Below, in pieces: positions 1-11,240 of a stretch of 64,000 nucleotides of DNA (the first letter of the stretch is position 1; every line of letters starts with the position of its first letter). The position numbers and the translations under genes were made by a program. Source of the stretch: Brevundimonas sp. EYE_349 (GTDB lineage: Bacteria; Pseudomonadota; Alphaproteobacteria; Caulobacterales; Caulobacteraceae); NCBI RefSeq assembly GCF_023147505.1, contig NZ_JAHXPB010000003.1:347993-411992 (forward strand), read 5' to 3'. The notes under the pieces were generated by a model. The model was not told where the DNA came from and did not search any database. It was given only the letters and a program-made list of their open reading frames with translations.

Positions 1-905
1 CTGTCATGGTCGAGCTGGGTGATGAGACGCGGCTTGGCACCGGCGTCCAGGCGGCGGGCGCGACGCGACGCATCGTCCGCATCGACGGCGAGACGGCCCA
101 GCCCGGGCGCTTGCTCGACTATCTGCGCCCCGTCTGGGCGACGCCTGAACAGGATCGGTTGTTCTCGGACGCGCGGGCCGAGCGGCTGAAGTTCTTCGAC
201 CGTCTGGTCTTCGCCGCCGATCCTGACCATGCCGCCAGCATCTCCGTCTATGAGAAGGCTTTGCGCGAGCGGCTGCGGCTGCTGAATGACGCCGCAGACG
301 GGCGTGAGGCGGACCCGATCTGGCTGGATGCTCTGGAAGTCCGCCTGAGCGAGGCGGGGGCGCGGGCCGCCATCGCCCGCCTCGCCGCCCTGCACGCGCT
401 TCAGGCCGCCATCGACGCCCGAGGCGACCGGCCCTTTCCCCAGGCGGACCTGGAACTGAACGGCGCCGCCGAACAGATGGCCGAGGCGGGGGCGGAAGAA
501 GACGAAATCGCCGCCTCGATCCGCGAAGGCCTAGCCAAGGCGCGCGCGCGCGACGGCGCCGCCGGCCGATCCCTGTTCGGGCCGCATCGCACTGATCTGA
601 TCGCCATTCACCGAGAGAAGAACCGCCCCGCCGCCGAGGGGTCGTCGGGCGAGCAGAAGGCCCTGGTCCTGAACCTGATCCTGGCCCAGATCGCCCGCCT
701 GTCTGATCAGTCGACTCGCCCGATCCTGCTGCTGGACGAGGCCCCCGCCCATCTGGACGAAACCCGCCGCGCCGCCCTGTTCGACGAGATCGTCGCGCTG
801 GACCTCCAGGCCTTCATGACCGGCACCGAACGCGACCTGTTCGCCGGCCTGGAAGGCCGCGCGCAGTTCGTCCGTGTCACAGGCGGCGCGCTGGAAAGCG
901 ACTAG
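1..905 (+). CDS. recF: RecF, DNA replication/repair ATPase (5' end outside window)
   Basis: This is the C-terminal ~300 residues of RecF, an SMC-like ATPase that binds gapped DNA and helps RecOR load RecA at stalled forks. The frame is open to the left edge, so the N-terminal Walker A is missing from view. Visible marks are PHRTDL, the ABC-type signature [12 protein letters not shown] and the Walker B stretch [13 protein letters not shown]. It lies on the same strand as gyrB, which follows after ~145 bases; the recF-gyrB order is conserved in Caulobacterales and many other bacteria. Identification is firm; only the start is unknown. Confidence 0.95.
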   Translation, partial: VMVELGDETRLGTGVQAAGATRRIVRIDGETAQPGRLLDYLRPVWATPEQDRLFSDARAERLKFFDRLVFAADPDHAASISVYEKALRERLRLLNDAADGREADPIWLDALEVRLSEAGARAAIARLAALHALQAAIDARGDRPFPQADLELNGAAEQMAEAGAEEDEIAASIREGLAKARARDGAAGRSLFGPHRTDLIAIHREKNRPAAEGSSGEQKALVLNLILAQIARLSDQSTRPILLLDEAPAHLDETRRAALFDEIVALDLQAFMTGTERDLFAGLEGRAQFVRVTGGALESD

Positions 906-3476
<2,571 letters not shown>

Positions 3477-3513
3477 CATCGAAAGGCGACGACTGCAGCG
3501 AGCGAGATGCGGC

Positions 3514-3969
3514 CTATTGGCCGCGTCCGGCCGCGATGAAGGCGGCGATGGTGGAGAAGCGGGCGGCTTGCGGCCGCATCTCCTCGCAGGCGAAGGACTT
3601 GATGGCGCCGTAGATGCCGCCGGCCGGGGTCGCCTCCCACGGCGTGTCCTCCGAATAGCGGTCGGTCTCCGCCCCGTCCTTGCCATAGGTCACGGTCGCG
3701 CCCGAACGCGACTGGCCGTCCGAGCAGCGCACCATCACCTCCTCGGTCTCATGGCTGAGGTCCGTCGTCTCGCCGCGTGTATGGACCCGCGCCATCTTGG
3801 TGGTGGCCACGCCATCGACCGGCGTCAGGGCGTCGATATCCACCAGATAGACGACGGCGTCGCTGCGCGAAAAGGCGGCCCAGCTTTCCGCCGCCGCCGA
3901 CGACGCCAGGCCGAACAGGCCAAGTCCGACCGCCGACACGGCGGCGGTGATGTTTATCGTTCTGATCAT
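3514..3969 (-). CDS. Secreted protein, possibly surface-adhesin E-like
   Basis: A 151-residue protein with a clear N-terminal signal peptide ending around AASSAAAES. The mature part starts with SWAAFSRSDAVVYLVDIDAL, a pattern of Trp, Ser and 'YLVDID' like the small surface-adhesin E-type proteins found in proteobacteria, and carries two cysteines. Function is unknown; periplasmic or surface location is inferred from the signal peptide. It converges with gyrB, leaving 37 bases between stops. The family assignment is a resemblance only. Confidence 0.75.
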   Translation of the reverse strand: MIRTINITAAVSAVGLGLFGLASSAAAESWAAFSRSDAVVYLVDIDALTPVDGVATTKMARVHTRGETTDLSHETEEVMVRCSDGQSRSGATVTYGKDGAETDRYSEDTPWEATPAGGIYGAIKSFACEEMRPQAARFSTIAAFIAAGRGQ

Positions 3970-4056
3970 CCTCTTCCCTCCCCAGGCAAGGCGATCATTT
4001 CATACCTGGACGCGGCGAATTTCAATCGTCGTCGCGCGGGTTTTCCGCGGGCGGGA

Positions 4057-4446
4057 TCAGGGGCGGTCGCGCGACGGCAGGGCGGCGATCTGGTCCGTCG
4101 TAAGCTGACGAAGGACGCGCACGCGGCACGGTTCGGGGCCCGTCGTCGGGCTGCGCAACCGGGCCTGGTCTCCGACACACAGGCGGCTGGTTCCGCCCAG
4201 CGGCTCCAGGGCGATGGACACGGCCTGGGGCAGGTCGCGGCACACGGTGGCGTCGATCTGGAACACCTCCGTCGCCGAGGTGCGGACATACAGGGTCTGT
4301 TCGTTGGGCGCGGTGAAGTTACGCACCAGATTGGGCCGGAAACAGGGATTGGCGGCGGTGCGCGTGGCGGATGGCGACAGACCGGACCCGGCCGGGGCGC
4401 AGGCGGCCAGCGCCAGAACGGCGGCTGAGGCGAGGACAAGGCGCAT
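4057..4446 (-). CDS. DUF6491-like lipoprotein
   Basis: A 129-residue predicted lipoprotein: hydrophobic signal MRLVLASAAVLALAAC with the lipobox cysteine at residue 16. The mature part carries CFRPNLVRNF, a conserved Val-Arg-Thr strand and ATVCRDLP, the pattern of the DUF6491 family common in Caulobacterales and sphingomonads. A longer frame begins at 4476, but the ATG at 4446 has an AGGAGA Shine-Dalgarno sequence at normal spacing and gives a proper lipoprotein signal. It lies immediately downstream of mnmC on the same strand, so the two may be co-transcribed. No known activity. Confidence 0.8.
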   Translation of the reverse strand: MRLVLASAAVLALAACAPAGSGLSPSATRTAANPCFRPNLVRNFTAPNEQTLYVRTSATEVFQIDATVCRDLPQAVSIALEPLGGTSRLCVGDQARLRSPTTGPEPCRVRVLRQLTTDQIAALPSRDRP

Positions 4447-4472
4447 CGTGATGTTCTCCTGACAGCCCCGCC

Positions 4473-6302
4473 TCAACCCTCTCGCCGAGGGGGATCGAGC
4501 GCAAGCGAATTCGTCTGCACGGCCGAACGGCGGGGCGAGACCCGCTCGGCCAGGTCGCGCGGCACGGGCGACGGCCGGTTCAGGATCGACGCCGCCAGAT
4601 GCTCGCCCAGCAGGGGCGCGACGCAGAAGCCGCGCGATCCCAAGCCGCCGAGAATATAGAGGCCGTCGGCCAGGGCGCCGGCCAGGGGCAGTCGGTCCGG
4701 CGTTGTGGCCCGGACGGCGGCCCGGCTGCGCGCCCCGTCGGCGGACGCCACGCGACCCGCCAGACCGGGCAGGCGCGCCCGCAGGGTGTCCAGATTGCGC
4801 GCGCTGTCGGCGGGTCGGGCCGTGACGTCCACATCACCCCGATCATGGGTGGCGCCGTACAGAAAACCCTCGCCGGTGGGGGCGACATAGCCGCCCCAGG
4901 CCATGGCCTGGACCGACGTCGCCTCCTCGATCCAGTCCGCTTGACCGCGCACGGGCGACAGGCGCGGCGCGGCGTCATGACCGACCAGCAGGTCGGCGGC
5001 GCCCCAGCCGGCGGCGACCACCACGACATCGACCTGGGCCAGGACGGCGCCGACGTCGTCCAGCAGGCGCCAGCCCTCTTCGCCGCGCGCGACCCGTGCG
5101 ACCCTGGCAGCACGAATGTCCGCATCGCCCAGCCAATCGGACAGGATGGCGGCCGGTCGAACCGTGCAGGCGTCGGCCATCATCAGTCCCCCTGCCCCAA
5201 CCGGCTCGCCGGCCCTGACGTCGGCGGTCCCGGCGTCCGGGATCGTCATGGCGCCGGCCGGCCAGATCGACTGATCCGCGATCTTTTCAAACCGCGCCCG
5301 GTCGCGCGGCATCTGGGGCAGTTGCAGCACCCCGTCGCCGACGATGGCGCCCGGCGTGCCTGCATAAAGGCCGCGCGCCCGCTCCAGCGCCTGGGCGTGC
5401 AGGGCCGCGATACCTGCGTCGCCGGCGTCCAGTCTCGGCGTGACCAGACCGGCTGGAAAACCGGAGCCGCCGGCGCCCGGCCGATCAACCTCGAACACCA
5501 TGGGCTGCACGCCGTCGGCTTTGAGGGCGCGCGCCACGGAGGCGCCGGCGATCCCCGCCCCGATCACAGCCACGCGCGGGCGGGCTTCCGCCTCGACCGG
5601 CGTCGGCAAGCGGGCCTCCAGCCGCTCGCGCTTGCGGCCATGGCCGGGGCGCTTGTCGACGACGAAGCCCTGCTCGGCCAGGCCGCGTCGCACCGCGCCG
5701 GCGACGGTGAAGGTGGCCAGTCGCGCGCCGGGGGCGGAGCGGGCGGCGATAAGCCCCATCACCTCCGGCGACCACATGCCGGGATTGAGCGCGGGCGAGA
5801 AGCCGTCCAGGAACCAGGCGTCGGCCGCGCCCGACCATTGCGCCAACGCCCAGGCCGCGTCGCCTATGGCCAGATCCAGCACGGCGTTGAAATCCGGCAG
5901 GTCGATGCGATGAAACCCCGGCGTCGCCGGCGGCCAGGCGCCGATCAGGGCCTGGGCCGCGTCCGACAGTTCGGGCCAATTGGCCAAGGCGCGCCCCGCC
6001 TCCTCCGCCGTCAACGGGAACCCCTCGACCGAAAAGACATGCAGCCGTCCTCCGACCGGCCCGGACCGTCGCCACAGATCCAGCACAGCCGCGATGTTCA
6101 GCCCGGTCCCGAAGCCCAGTTCCGCGACCGTGAAGGCGGCCCGCCCGGCCCAGGCCTGCGGCAGCCCGCAGCCGTCAAGGAACACGGCCCGCGTCTCGGC
6201 CAGCCCGTCGTCGCGCGAGAAGTAGACATCGCCGAACCGACCGGAACGCGGCTCTCCTTCTTCGGTCCAGGTCAGGCGGGGCGAGGCGTCGTCGGGGTGC
6301 AT
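4473..6302 (-). CDS. mnmC: Bifunctional tRNA mnm5s2U34 methyltransferase/FAD-dependent demodification enzyme MnmC
   Basis: A 609-residue fusion enzyme that finishes the wobble modification mnm5s2U34 in tRNAs. The N-terminal ~230 residues are the SAM-dependent MnmD methyltransferase (VAELGFGTGLNIAAVLDLW and the DGFSPALNPGMWSPE motif). From about residue 240 a DAO-type FAD oxidase begins with VAVIGAGIAGASVARALKADG, the MnmC1 half that removes the carboxymethyl group. The C-terminal GLYILGGLGSRGFCVAPL is also typical. The ATG at 6302 (MHPDDASPRLTW) was preferred to an upstream in-frame start because the family begins there. Most Alphaproteobacteria carry this fused form. Confidence 0.93.
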   Translation of the reverse strand: MHPDDASPRLTWTEEGEPRSGRFGDVYFSRDDGLAETRAVFLDGCGLPQAWAGRAAFTVAELGFGTGLNIAAVLDLWRRSGPVGGRLHVFSVEGFPLTAEEAGRALANWPELSDAAQALIGAWPPATPGFHRIDLPDFNAVLDLAIGDAAWALAQWSGAADAWFLDGFSPALNPGMWSPEVMGLIAARSAPGARLATFTVAGAVRRGLAEQGFVVDKRPGHGRKRERLEARLPTPVEAEARPRVAVIGAGIAGASVARALKADGVQPMVFEVDRPGAGGSGFPAGLVTPRLDAGDAGIAALHAQALERARGLYAGTPGAIVGDGVLQLPQMPRDRARFEKIADQSIWPAGAMTIPDAGTADVRAGEPVGAGGLMMADACTVRPAAILSDWLGDADIRAARVARVARGEEGWRLLDDVGAVLAQVDVVVVAAGWGAADLLVGHDAAPRLSPVRGQADWIEEATSVQAMAWGGYVAPTGEGFLYGATHDRGDVDVTARPADSARNLDTLRARLPGLAGRVASADGARSRAAVRATTPDRLPLAGALADGLYILGGLGSRGFCVAPLLGEHLAASILNRPSPVPRDLAERVSPRRSAVQTNSLALDPPRREG

Positions 6303-6390
6303 GGCGGGGCCTTTAGCATTGTCGACGCCGCAACGAGAAAGGGCCGCCTCCATCGGAAGCGACCCCTTATGCGGATTGGTCGTCTGAGGA

Positions 6391-6684
6391 TCAGTGGCCG
6401 GACGGCGCGGGGACCGGCTCGGGCGCGGGCGGCGTGGTCGGGGCCGCGCCCTCGACCGGCGGGGTCGCGGCCGGCGCGGCGGCGGCGTCGTTCTGAATGG
6501 CCTGGTTGGCGGCGGCTTCGGCGTCGCGCGCGGCCTGATCGACGGTCACGGCCGCCTCTTCGGCGCTGCCGGCGGCTTCGACCGCGTCGCTGGCGGGCGC
6601 CTCGGCCTTCTTCTCGTTGGACGAGCCGCAGGCGGCGACGGCCAGCAGGGCGGCCGATACGGCGATAAGGGCGGGCATACGCAT
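6391..6684 (-). CDS. Small Ala/Pro-rich lipoprotein
   Basis: A 97-residue lipoprotein: signal MRMPALIAVSAALLAVAAC with the lipobox Cys at residue 19, followed by Gly-Ser. The rest is low-complexity, first acidic and alanine-rich with coiled-coil character (EEAAVTVDQAARDAEAAANQ), then proline-rich to the end. A GGAGA ribosome binding site sits 6 bases before the ATG. Nothing identifies a function; such short lipoproteins are often periplasmic tethers. It sits between mnmC and motA on the same strand with more than 80 bases either side. Confidence 0.7.
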   Translation of the reverse strand: MRMPALIAVSAALLAVAACGSSNEKKAEAPASDAVEAAGSAEEAAVTVDQAARDAEAAANQAIQNDAAAAPAATPPVEGAAPTTPPAPEPVPAPSGH

Positions 6685-6788
6685 GGAAGGTCTCCGAACG
6701 GTTCGCGAGGCGGCGCGCCTCAGGTCGCTGACGATAGGACCGCGCCGCCGGAAGGGGCAAGTCGGGATCGGCGCTGCGGCGATCCGGC

Positions 6789-7655
6789 TCAGTCGGCGGT
6801 GATGCTGTTCAACGCCTCTTCCATCTCGCCGAACGAGGGCTGGGCGGTGGAGGGGATGTCGCCCCGGCCGATCTCAACCGAAATCTGGGCGGCGTTGCCG
6901 TGCAGATGGGCCACCAGCACCGACTGGATGATCTTATAATAGGCGGCCTCTTCGTCGATGATCGCCTTCAGCCGCGCGGCGAAGGGACCGACCAGGCCAT
7001 AGGCCAGGAACACCCCCATGAAGGTGCCGACCAGGGCGCCGCCGATCATGCCGCCCAGCACTTCGGGCGGCTCGGTGATGGAGCCCATGGTCTTGATGAC
7101 CCCCAGGACCGCCGCGACGATGCCCAGAGCCGGAAGGCCGTCGGCCAGGTTCTGAAGCGCATGGGCGGCTTCCAGATGCTCGTGATGGTGCTTTTCCAGC
7201 TGTTTTTCCATCGCGTCCTCGACCTGATGCGGATCCTCCAGGTTCATCGTCATCATCCGCAGGGTGTCGCAGATGAAGTCGACCGCGAAATGGTCCTTCA
7301 GCACCTTGGGGTATTTCTGGAAGATCGGCGATTCCTTGGGCTTTTCGATGTGGCTTTCCAGCGCCACGACGCCCTTGGATTTCATCGTCTTGGTCAGTTG
7401 GAACAGCAGGGACAGCAGGTCCTTGTAGTCCTGCTTCTTCCACTTCGGCCCGGCGAAGGTCTTGCCCAACCCGCCCATCGAACTCTTGATCACCGGCAGG
7501 GAGTTGGAAATCAGGAAGGCGGCGATGCCCGCGCCGCCGATGGCCATCAGTTCGTGCGGGGCGGCGTGCATGATGACTTCGAACTTGCCGCCCGAAATCG
7601 CGTAGCTGCCGAAGACGAGGCCGAACAGCAGCACGATGCCGATGATCTGGAACAT
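6789..7655 (-). CDS. motA: Flagellar motor stator protein MotA
   Basis: A 288-residue stator subunit that with MotB forms the proton channel driving flagellar rotation. It starts FQIIGIVLLFGLVFGSYAISGGK, the usual first membrane helix, and has three further helices including LADGLPALGIVAAVLGVIKTMG and GGALVGTFMGVFLAYGLVGP. The large cytoplasmic loop in between carries the charged residues that touch FliG. Length and order match the alphaproteobacterial family. MotB is not adjacent here, as in Caulobacter. A TTAA-rich segment 35-50 bases upstream could be a weak CtrA-type site. Confidence 0.95.
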   Translation of the reverse strand: MFQIIGIVLLFGLVFGSYAISGGKFEVIMHAAPHELMAIGGAGIAAFLISNSLPVIKSSMGGLGKTFAGPKWKKQDYKDLLSLLFQLTKTMKSKGVVALESHIEKPKESPIFQKYPKVLKDHFAVDFICDTLRMMTMNLEDPHQVEDAMEKQLEKHHHEHLEAAHALQNLADGLPALGIVAAVLGVIKTMGSITEPPEVLGGMIGGALVGTFMGVFLAYGLVGPFAARLKAIIDEEAAYYKIIQSVLVAHLHGNAAQISVEIGRGDIPSTAQPSFGEMEEALNSITAD

Positions 7656-7745
7656 GGGGAAGGACGATCCTGAGGCGAGAGGCCGGGATCATCCCCGTTA
7701 ATCATTAAGACGGCGTTTCGCGAACGGCGTCCGGCGTCCAGGACC

Positions 7746-9545
7746 TCAGAGACGCTGTTCGCCGGTCAGGATCGCCTTGCGCGCCGCGACCGTCAGCTTC
7801 TGATAGCCGGTGTTGCCGCCCCGAACGTAGAGCGACGGGCCGGTCTTGTCGGAATCGAAGCCATCGGCGACCAGATCGGCCTTGCGGTACTTGAAGGTGC
7901 CGGTCGTCTCGGCCGATTTGATCAGACGCAGGAAGACAGGCTGGGCGTAGGCCGGCAGCTTGGCCTCGACATGATCCGAGAAGGCCTGGGCGTCGAACTT
8001 GCCCTCGACCACCAGGGCCGCCATGCCCGCCTTGCCGTCCTGGCCCGGCACCGGCACGCCATAGACGATGGCTTCGGCGACGCCCGGCGCATCCATCAGA
8101 ACCTGTTCGACCTCGGAGGTCGAGACGTTCTCGCCCTTCCAGCGGAAGGTGTCGCCCATCCGGTCCACGAAGTAGAAATAGCCTTCCGCATCCTGCTTCA
8201 TCAGGTCGCCGGTGCGGAACCAGCGGTCGCCCTTCTTGAACACGTCGGTCAGGATCTTCTTCTGCGAGGCGGCCTTGTCGGCATAGCCCGAGAAGTCGTG
8301 GCGAATGTCGTTGCCGATCAGGCCGATGGCCTCGCCCACCTCGCCCGCGCGCGCCAGACGGCACAGGCCGTCGGAACCCCGGATCGGCTGTTCGGTGTCC
8401 ACGTCGAACTCGACCAGACGAATATTGATCTGGGACTTCAGATAGCGGGGCACCCGCCCGATGGCGCCCTGTTTGCCGTCGAAGTTGAACAGGGAGACAT
8501 TGCCTTCGGTCGAGCCGTAGAACTCCAGGATTTCCGGGATGCGGAACCGCTTCTGGAAGTCGGGCCAGACGTCGGCGCGCAGGCCGTTGCCGAAGGCCAG
8601 GCGCAGCTTGTGCCGGGTCTCGTCCTCATGCGGCGGGCAGTTGACCAGATAACGGCACAGCTCGCCGATATAGACGAACATGGTCGCCCCCGACGACCGC
8701 ACGTCGGGCCAGAAGCTGGTGGCCGAAAACTTCTTGCGGATGACCAGCCGCGCCCCGTTCAGCAGGGCCGCCCCCACCCCGACCAGACCCCCGGTCGAAT
8801 GATACAGCGGCAGGACGTTGAAGATCCGGTCCTCGGGCGTCGAGCGCGTGGCCCCGGCGAAGGCGCGCATATAGGTGCGGGCGCGCGAATGGGGGATGCG
8901 CGCGGCCTTGGGCAGGCCCGTCGTGCCGGAGGTGTAGATGTAGAGCGCCGTGTCGCGGTTGGTCATGCCCTCGCGCGCCGTCTTGGACGGGCGCACCGAG
9001 GAGGCGCCGCGCACCGGCTTGTCCAGCCCCCGCCGGTCGCTGGTCTCCATATCCTCGGTCAGACCCAAGACCCAGAGCGCCAGATTGTGATCGACCAGAG
9101 GCCGCGCCTCTTCGATCTGGCGCCAGCAATCCTCGTCGGCGACCACGTTGAAGGCGTTGGAGATGGCCAGACAGTGGGCCAGGCCCTGCCCGTTCAGATT
9201 GGTGTTGATCAGGGCCGTGGCGATGCCGACCTTGGAGAAGCCGATCCAGGCCGCCAGATATTCGATCCGGTTGGTCATCATCAGGGCGATGGTGTCGCTG
9301 CGGCGCAGACCCCGATTCTTGGCCCAGTGACCGAAGCGGTTGGCCATGGCGTCAAGATCGCGATAGGTCAGGGTGCGCTGACCATCGTCGATGGCGATGT
9401 TGTCGGGGAACTTATCGACCGCTTCCTCGAAGTCGTCGCACAGCAGGACGTCGCTATCCAGTTGGATAGGTTTGATGCGTTTGAGCAGGCGGAACAGCCC
9501 GCGCGCGAACCGGACATCCCGACGGATATTGGCTACAAGACCCAT
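7746..9545 (-). CDS. Long-chain acyl-CoA synthetase, FATP/FadD type
   Basis: A 599-residue ANL-superfamily enzyme that activates fatty acids to acyl-CoA through an acyl-adenylate. The AMP-binding P-loop YTSGTTGLPKAARIPH is near residue 200, FYGSTEGNVSLF is the adenine-binding motif and YFYFVDRMGDTFRWKGENVS is the hinge region. The sequence follows the VLACS/FATP branch rather than classical FadD (EYLAAWIGFSKVGIATALINTNLNG). An in-frame GTG lies at 9578, but the ATG at 9545 has GGAGA upstream and gives the family's usual MGLVANIRRD start. It likely feeds beta-oxidation or lipid recycling; the exact substrate is unknown. Confidence 0.9.
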   Translation of the reverse strand: MGLVANIRRDVRFARGLFRLLKRIKPIQLDSDVLLCDDFEEAVDKFPDNIAIDDGQRTLTYRDLDAMANRFGHWAKNRGLRRSDTIALMMTNRIEYLAAWIGFSKVGIATALINTNLNGQGLAHCLAISNAFNVVADEDCWRQIEEARPLVDHNLALWVLGLTEDMETSDRRGLDKPVRGASSVRPSKTAREGMTNRDTALYIYTSGTTGLPKAARIPHSRARTYMRAFAGATRSTPEDRIFNVLPLYHSTGGLVGVGAALLNGARLVIRKKFSATSFWPDVRSSGATMFVYIGELCRYLVNCPPHEDETRHKLRLAFGNGLRADVWPDFQKRFRIPEILEFYGSTEGNVSLFNFDGKQGAIGRVPRYLKSQINIRLVEFDVDTEQPIRGSDGLCRLARAGEVGEAIGLIGNDIRHDFSGYADKAASQKKILTDVFKKGDRWFRTGDLMKQDAEGYFYFVDRMGDTFRWKGENVSTSEVEQVLMDAPGVAEAIVYGVPVPGQDGKAGMAALVVEGKFDAQAFSDHVEAKLPAYAQPVFLRLIKSAETTGTFKYRKADLVADGFDSDKTGPSLYVRGGNTGYQKLTVAARKAILTGEQRL

Positions 9546-9869
9546 GCGCGCCGTATCTCCGGTCAATGCGTGTTCCACCCCGCCGGTGATGGACGAAGGC
9601 GGGCTGTCGGGTCAACCGCGCCGACCGCCATCGCTGGCGGGTCTCGAGGATTGGCGACAGCCGTCACCCATTTGTTCTGTTGACGCCGGGGAAATCCAGA
9701 GCCGGCGGGTGCTTTTTATTGCCGCATTCCCTGAAGAGGTGACTGCAAAAGGCGCGATCAGCGCCCCATTCCAGGCGGAAAGAGTGTTTCTTCGGGGCTT
9801 TTGCACCATCGGCGGAACGACGGCGCCGAACGACGGGTTGGTTGATCGACGTTATGGAGGACAAGAACA
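9546..9869. other. Intergenic leader region with competing hairpins
   Basis: No gene is visible in these 324 bases between divergent genes. The right half contains a perfect 5-bp hairpin GGCGC-GATCA-GCGCC at 9751-9765. A second inverted pair, GCCCC at 9763 and GGGGC at 9794-9798, is followed by TTTT and shares bases with the first. The two cannot form together, which resembles an attenuator in front of the gene at 9870. A GGAGG ribosome binding site is at 9857. Confidence 0.4.
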
Positions 9870-10445
9870 ATGTCGATGACCTACGCTGACGCCAATACCG
9901 AAACCCGCACCGAAGACGCCTTCGTGCCGCGTTACGCCCGCCCGACCAAGTCAAAAAAGTCCGTGAAGACCTGGATGATTCTGGCTCCGATCGGCGCCGT
10001 GGTTCTGCTGGGCAGCGGCGTCGCCATGGTGATGGGCGGCGGCGAACAGGCCGCGCCCGGTCAGTCGACGGAGGCGACTGCGCCCGCCATGCAGACCGCC
10101 CCCGCCGCGATGACCGCCGCCGAGACGCCCGTGACGCCGGCCGCGCCTATGGAGACCGCTCAGGCTCCGGCCGCCGCGCCTGCGCCGGCTGCGTCCGCCT
10201 TGACCGCGCTCCGTGCTGAACCGCGTGCAGAGCCGGTCGCCCGCCGCGCCGCGCCGGTCGCGGAGCGCCCGGCGGCCACGCCTCGCGTCGAGGTCCCTGC
10301 GACGCCCACGGGTCCGCAGCCCTATGCGGCGGCGACGTCGCCGGCCGCCAGCACCAGCCAGTTGAATACGGCTCCGGCCACGGTCCCCACAACGAGCCCG
10401 GCTCGACCGCCCGCCCCGACGATCACGGTCCAGCCGCTGAACTGA
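9870..10445 (+). CDS. Membrane-anchored Ala/Pro-rich protein
   Basis: A 191-residue protein with a short basic N-terminus (YARPTKSKKSVKTW), a single membrane helix at about residues 35-56 (MILAPIGAVVLLGSGVAMVM) and a long tail of Ala, Pro, Thr and Glu that should lie in the periplasm. It has no recognisable domain. The tail resembles spacer segments that cross the periplasm or peptidoglycan, but no TonB-type C-terminus is present. A GGAGG ribosome binding site precedes the ATG, and a strong terminator follows. The gene stands alone in its transcription unit. Confidence 0.75.
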   Translation: MSMTYADANTETRTEDAFVPRYARPTKSKKSVKTWMILAPIGAVVLLGSGVAMVMGGGEQAAPGQSTEATAPAMQTAPAAMTAAETPVTPAAPMETAQAPAAAPAPAASALTALRAEPRAEPVARRAAPVAERPAATPRVEVPATPTGPQPYAAATSPAASTSQLNTAPATVPTTSPARPPAPTITVQPLN

Positions 10446-10465
10446 CCCTCGTCGCCTGAAGAAGA

Positions 10466-10493
10466 GCCCCGGTTTCCACCGGGGCTTTTTTTG
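10466..10493 (+). terminator. Rho-independent terminator
   Basis: A perfect 8-bp stem AGCCCCGG/CCGGGGCT with loop TTTCCA is followed directly by seven T residues. It starts about 20 bases after the stop of the Ala/Pro-rich membrane protein gene and is the best intrinsic terminator seen in the window. Confidence 0.9.
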
Positions 10494-10502
10494 CGGCCGC
10501 GC

Positions 10503-11054
10503 TTAAGGCGTGGGTTGGGCCGGGAACTCCAGACGGCTGACGTCATAACCCAAGGCGCGCGCCCGTTCCGTCAGGCTGCGAACCTGGGCTTGGGTCGGCA
10601 AGTCGCGCGTATAGATGAACAGCCGCGCAAACGTCGGATCGGCGGAAATGAACCAACTGTAGTCGTCCGCCCGGTCTAACACCCAGTAGTCCCAGGTCAC
10701 GAACCCGGCCAGATATCTGACCCTGAGTTTCGCGTTCGTACCGGGGTCCAGGATTTCGCCCCGCCCGCCGATGGCCTTCTCCCTGCCCTGCGGCGTGCCG
10801 ACCTGACAGGTGTCGCGCACGTCGACGCGCGTGCCCTCGACCGGCGTATAGATGGATGCGCCGGCCACGCAGCCGTCGGTCAGACGATCCGGCAGACGGG
10901 CGATTTCATGCCAGCGACCTGACCACAGACGCTGCACATCCACCGGCTTGGCGGGCTGTGGCGCGCGATATTCAGAAGGGCGCGGCGCGGTCACGCAGCC
11001 GGCTAAGGCGACAGCGGCCGCAGTCGCGGCGATGACGGGCTTGAAGTCGGGCAT
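10503..11054 (-). CDS. Blc-type lipocalin lipoprotein
   Basis: A 183-residue outer-membrane lipocalin. The signal MPDFKPVIAATAAAVALAGC ends in a lipobox Cys at residue 20. The first lipocalin region reads LWSGRWHEIARLPDRL (GxW in the usual place). The Blc-like elements YWVLDRADDYSWFISADP and RLFIYTRDL follow, then ERARALGYDVSRLEF at the end. Blc proteins bind fatty acids or lysophospholipids and take part in membrane maintenance. A second, clearly related lipocalin is encoded at 62815-63369. Confidence 0.88.
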   Translation of the reverse strand: MPDFKPVIAATAAAVALAGCVTAPRPSEYRAPQPAKPVDVQRLWSGRWHEIARLPDRLTDGCVAGASIYTPVEGTRVDVRDTCQVGTPQGREKAIGGRGEILDPGTNAKLRVRYLAGFVTWDYWVLDRADDYSWFISADPTFARLFIYTRDLPTQAQVRSLTERARALGYDVSRLEFPAQPTP

Positions 11055-11240
11055 GGGCTGATCCCTTTCGGCATAGGGCCGCGGCAGGCGGTCCTGGCTG
11101 GTTTACGCGCCAGCGAACACTTTGGACCTGAGGGGCAGACCAGAGCGCGCGGTCGAAAATCTCACAGGATGTGGCAGTATCAATCGCTTGTCTTACGCGG
11201 CACATTGGCGTTGTGACCTCCGTTCGACGGAGACCTGCCG

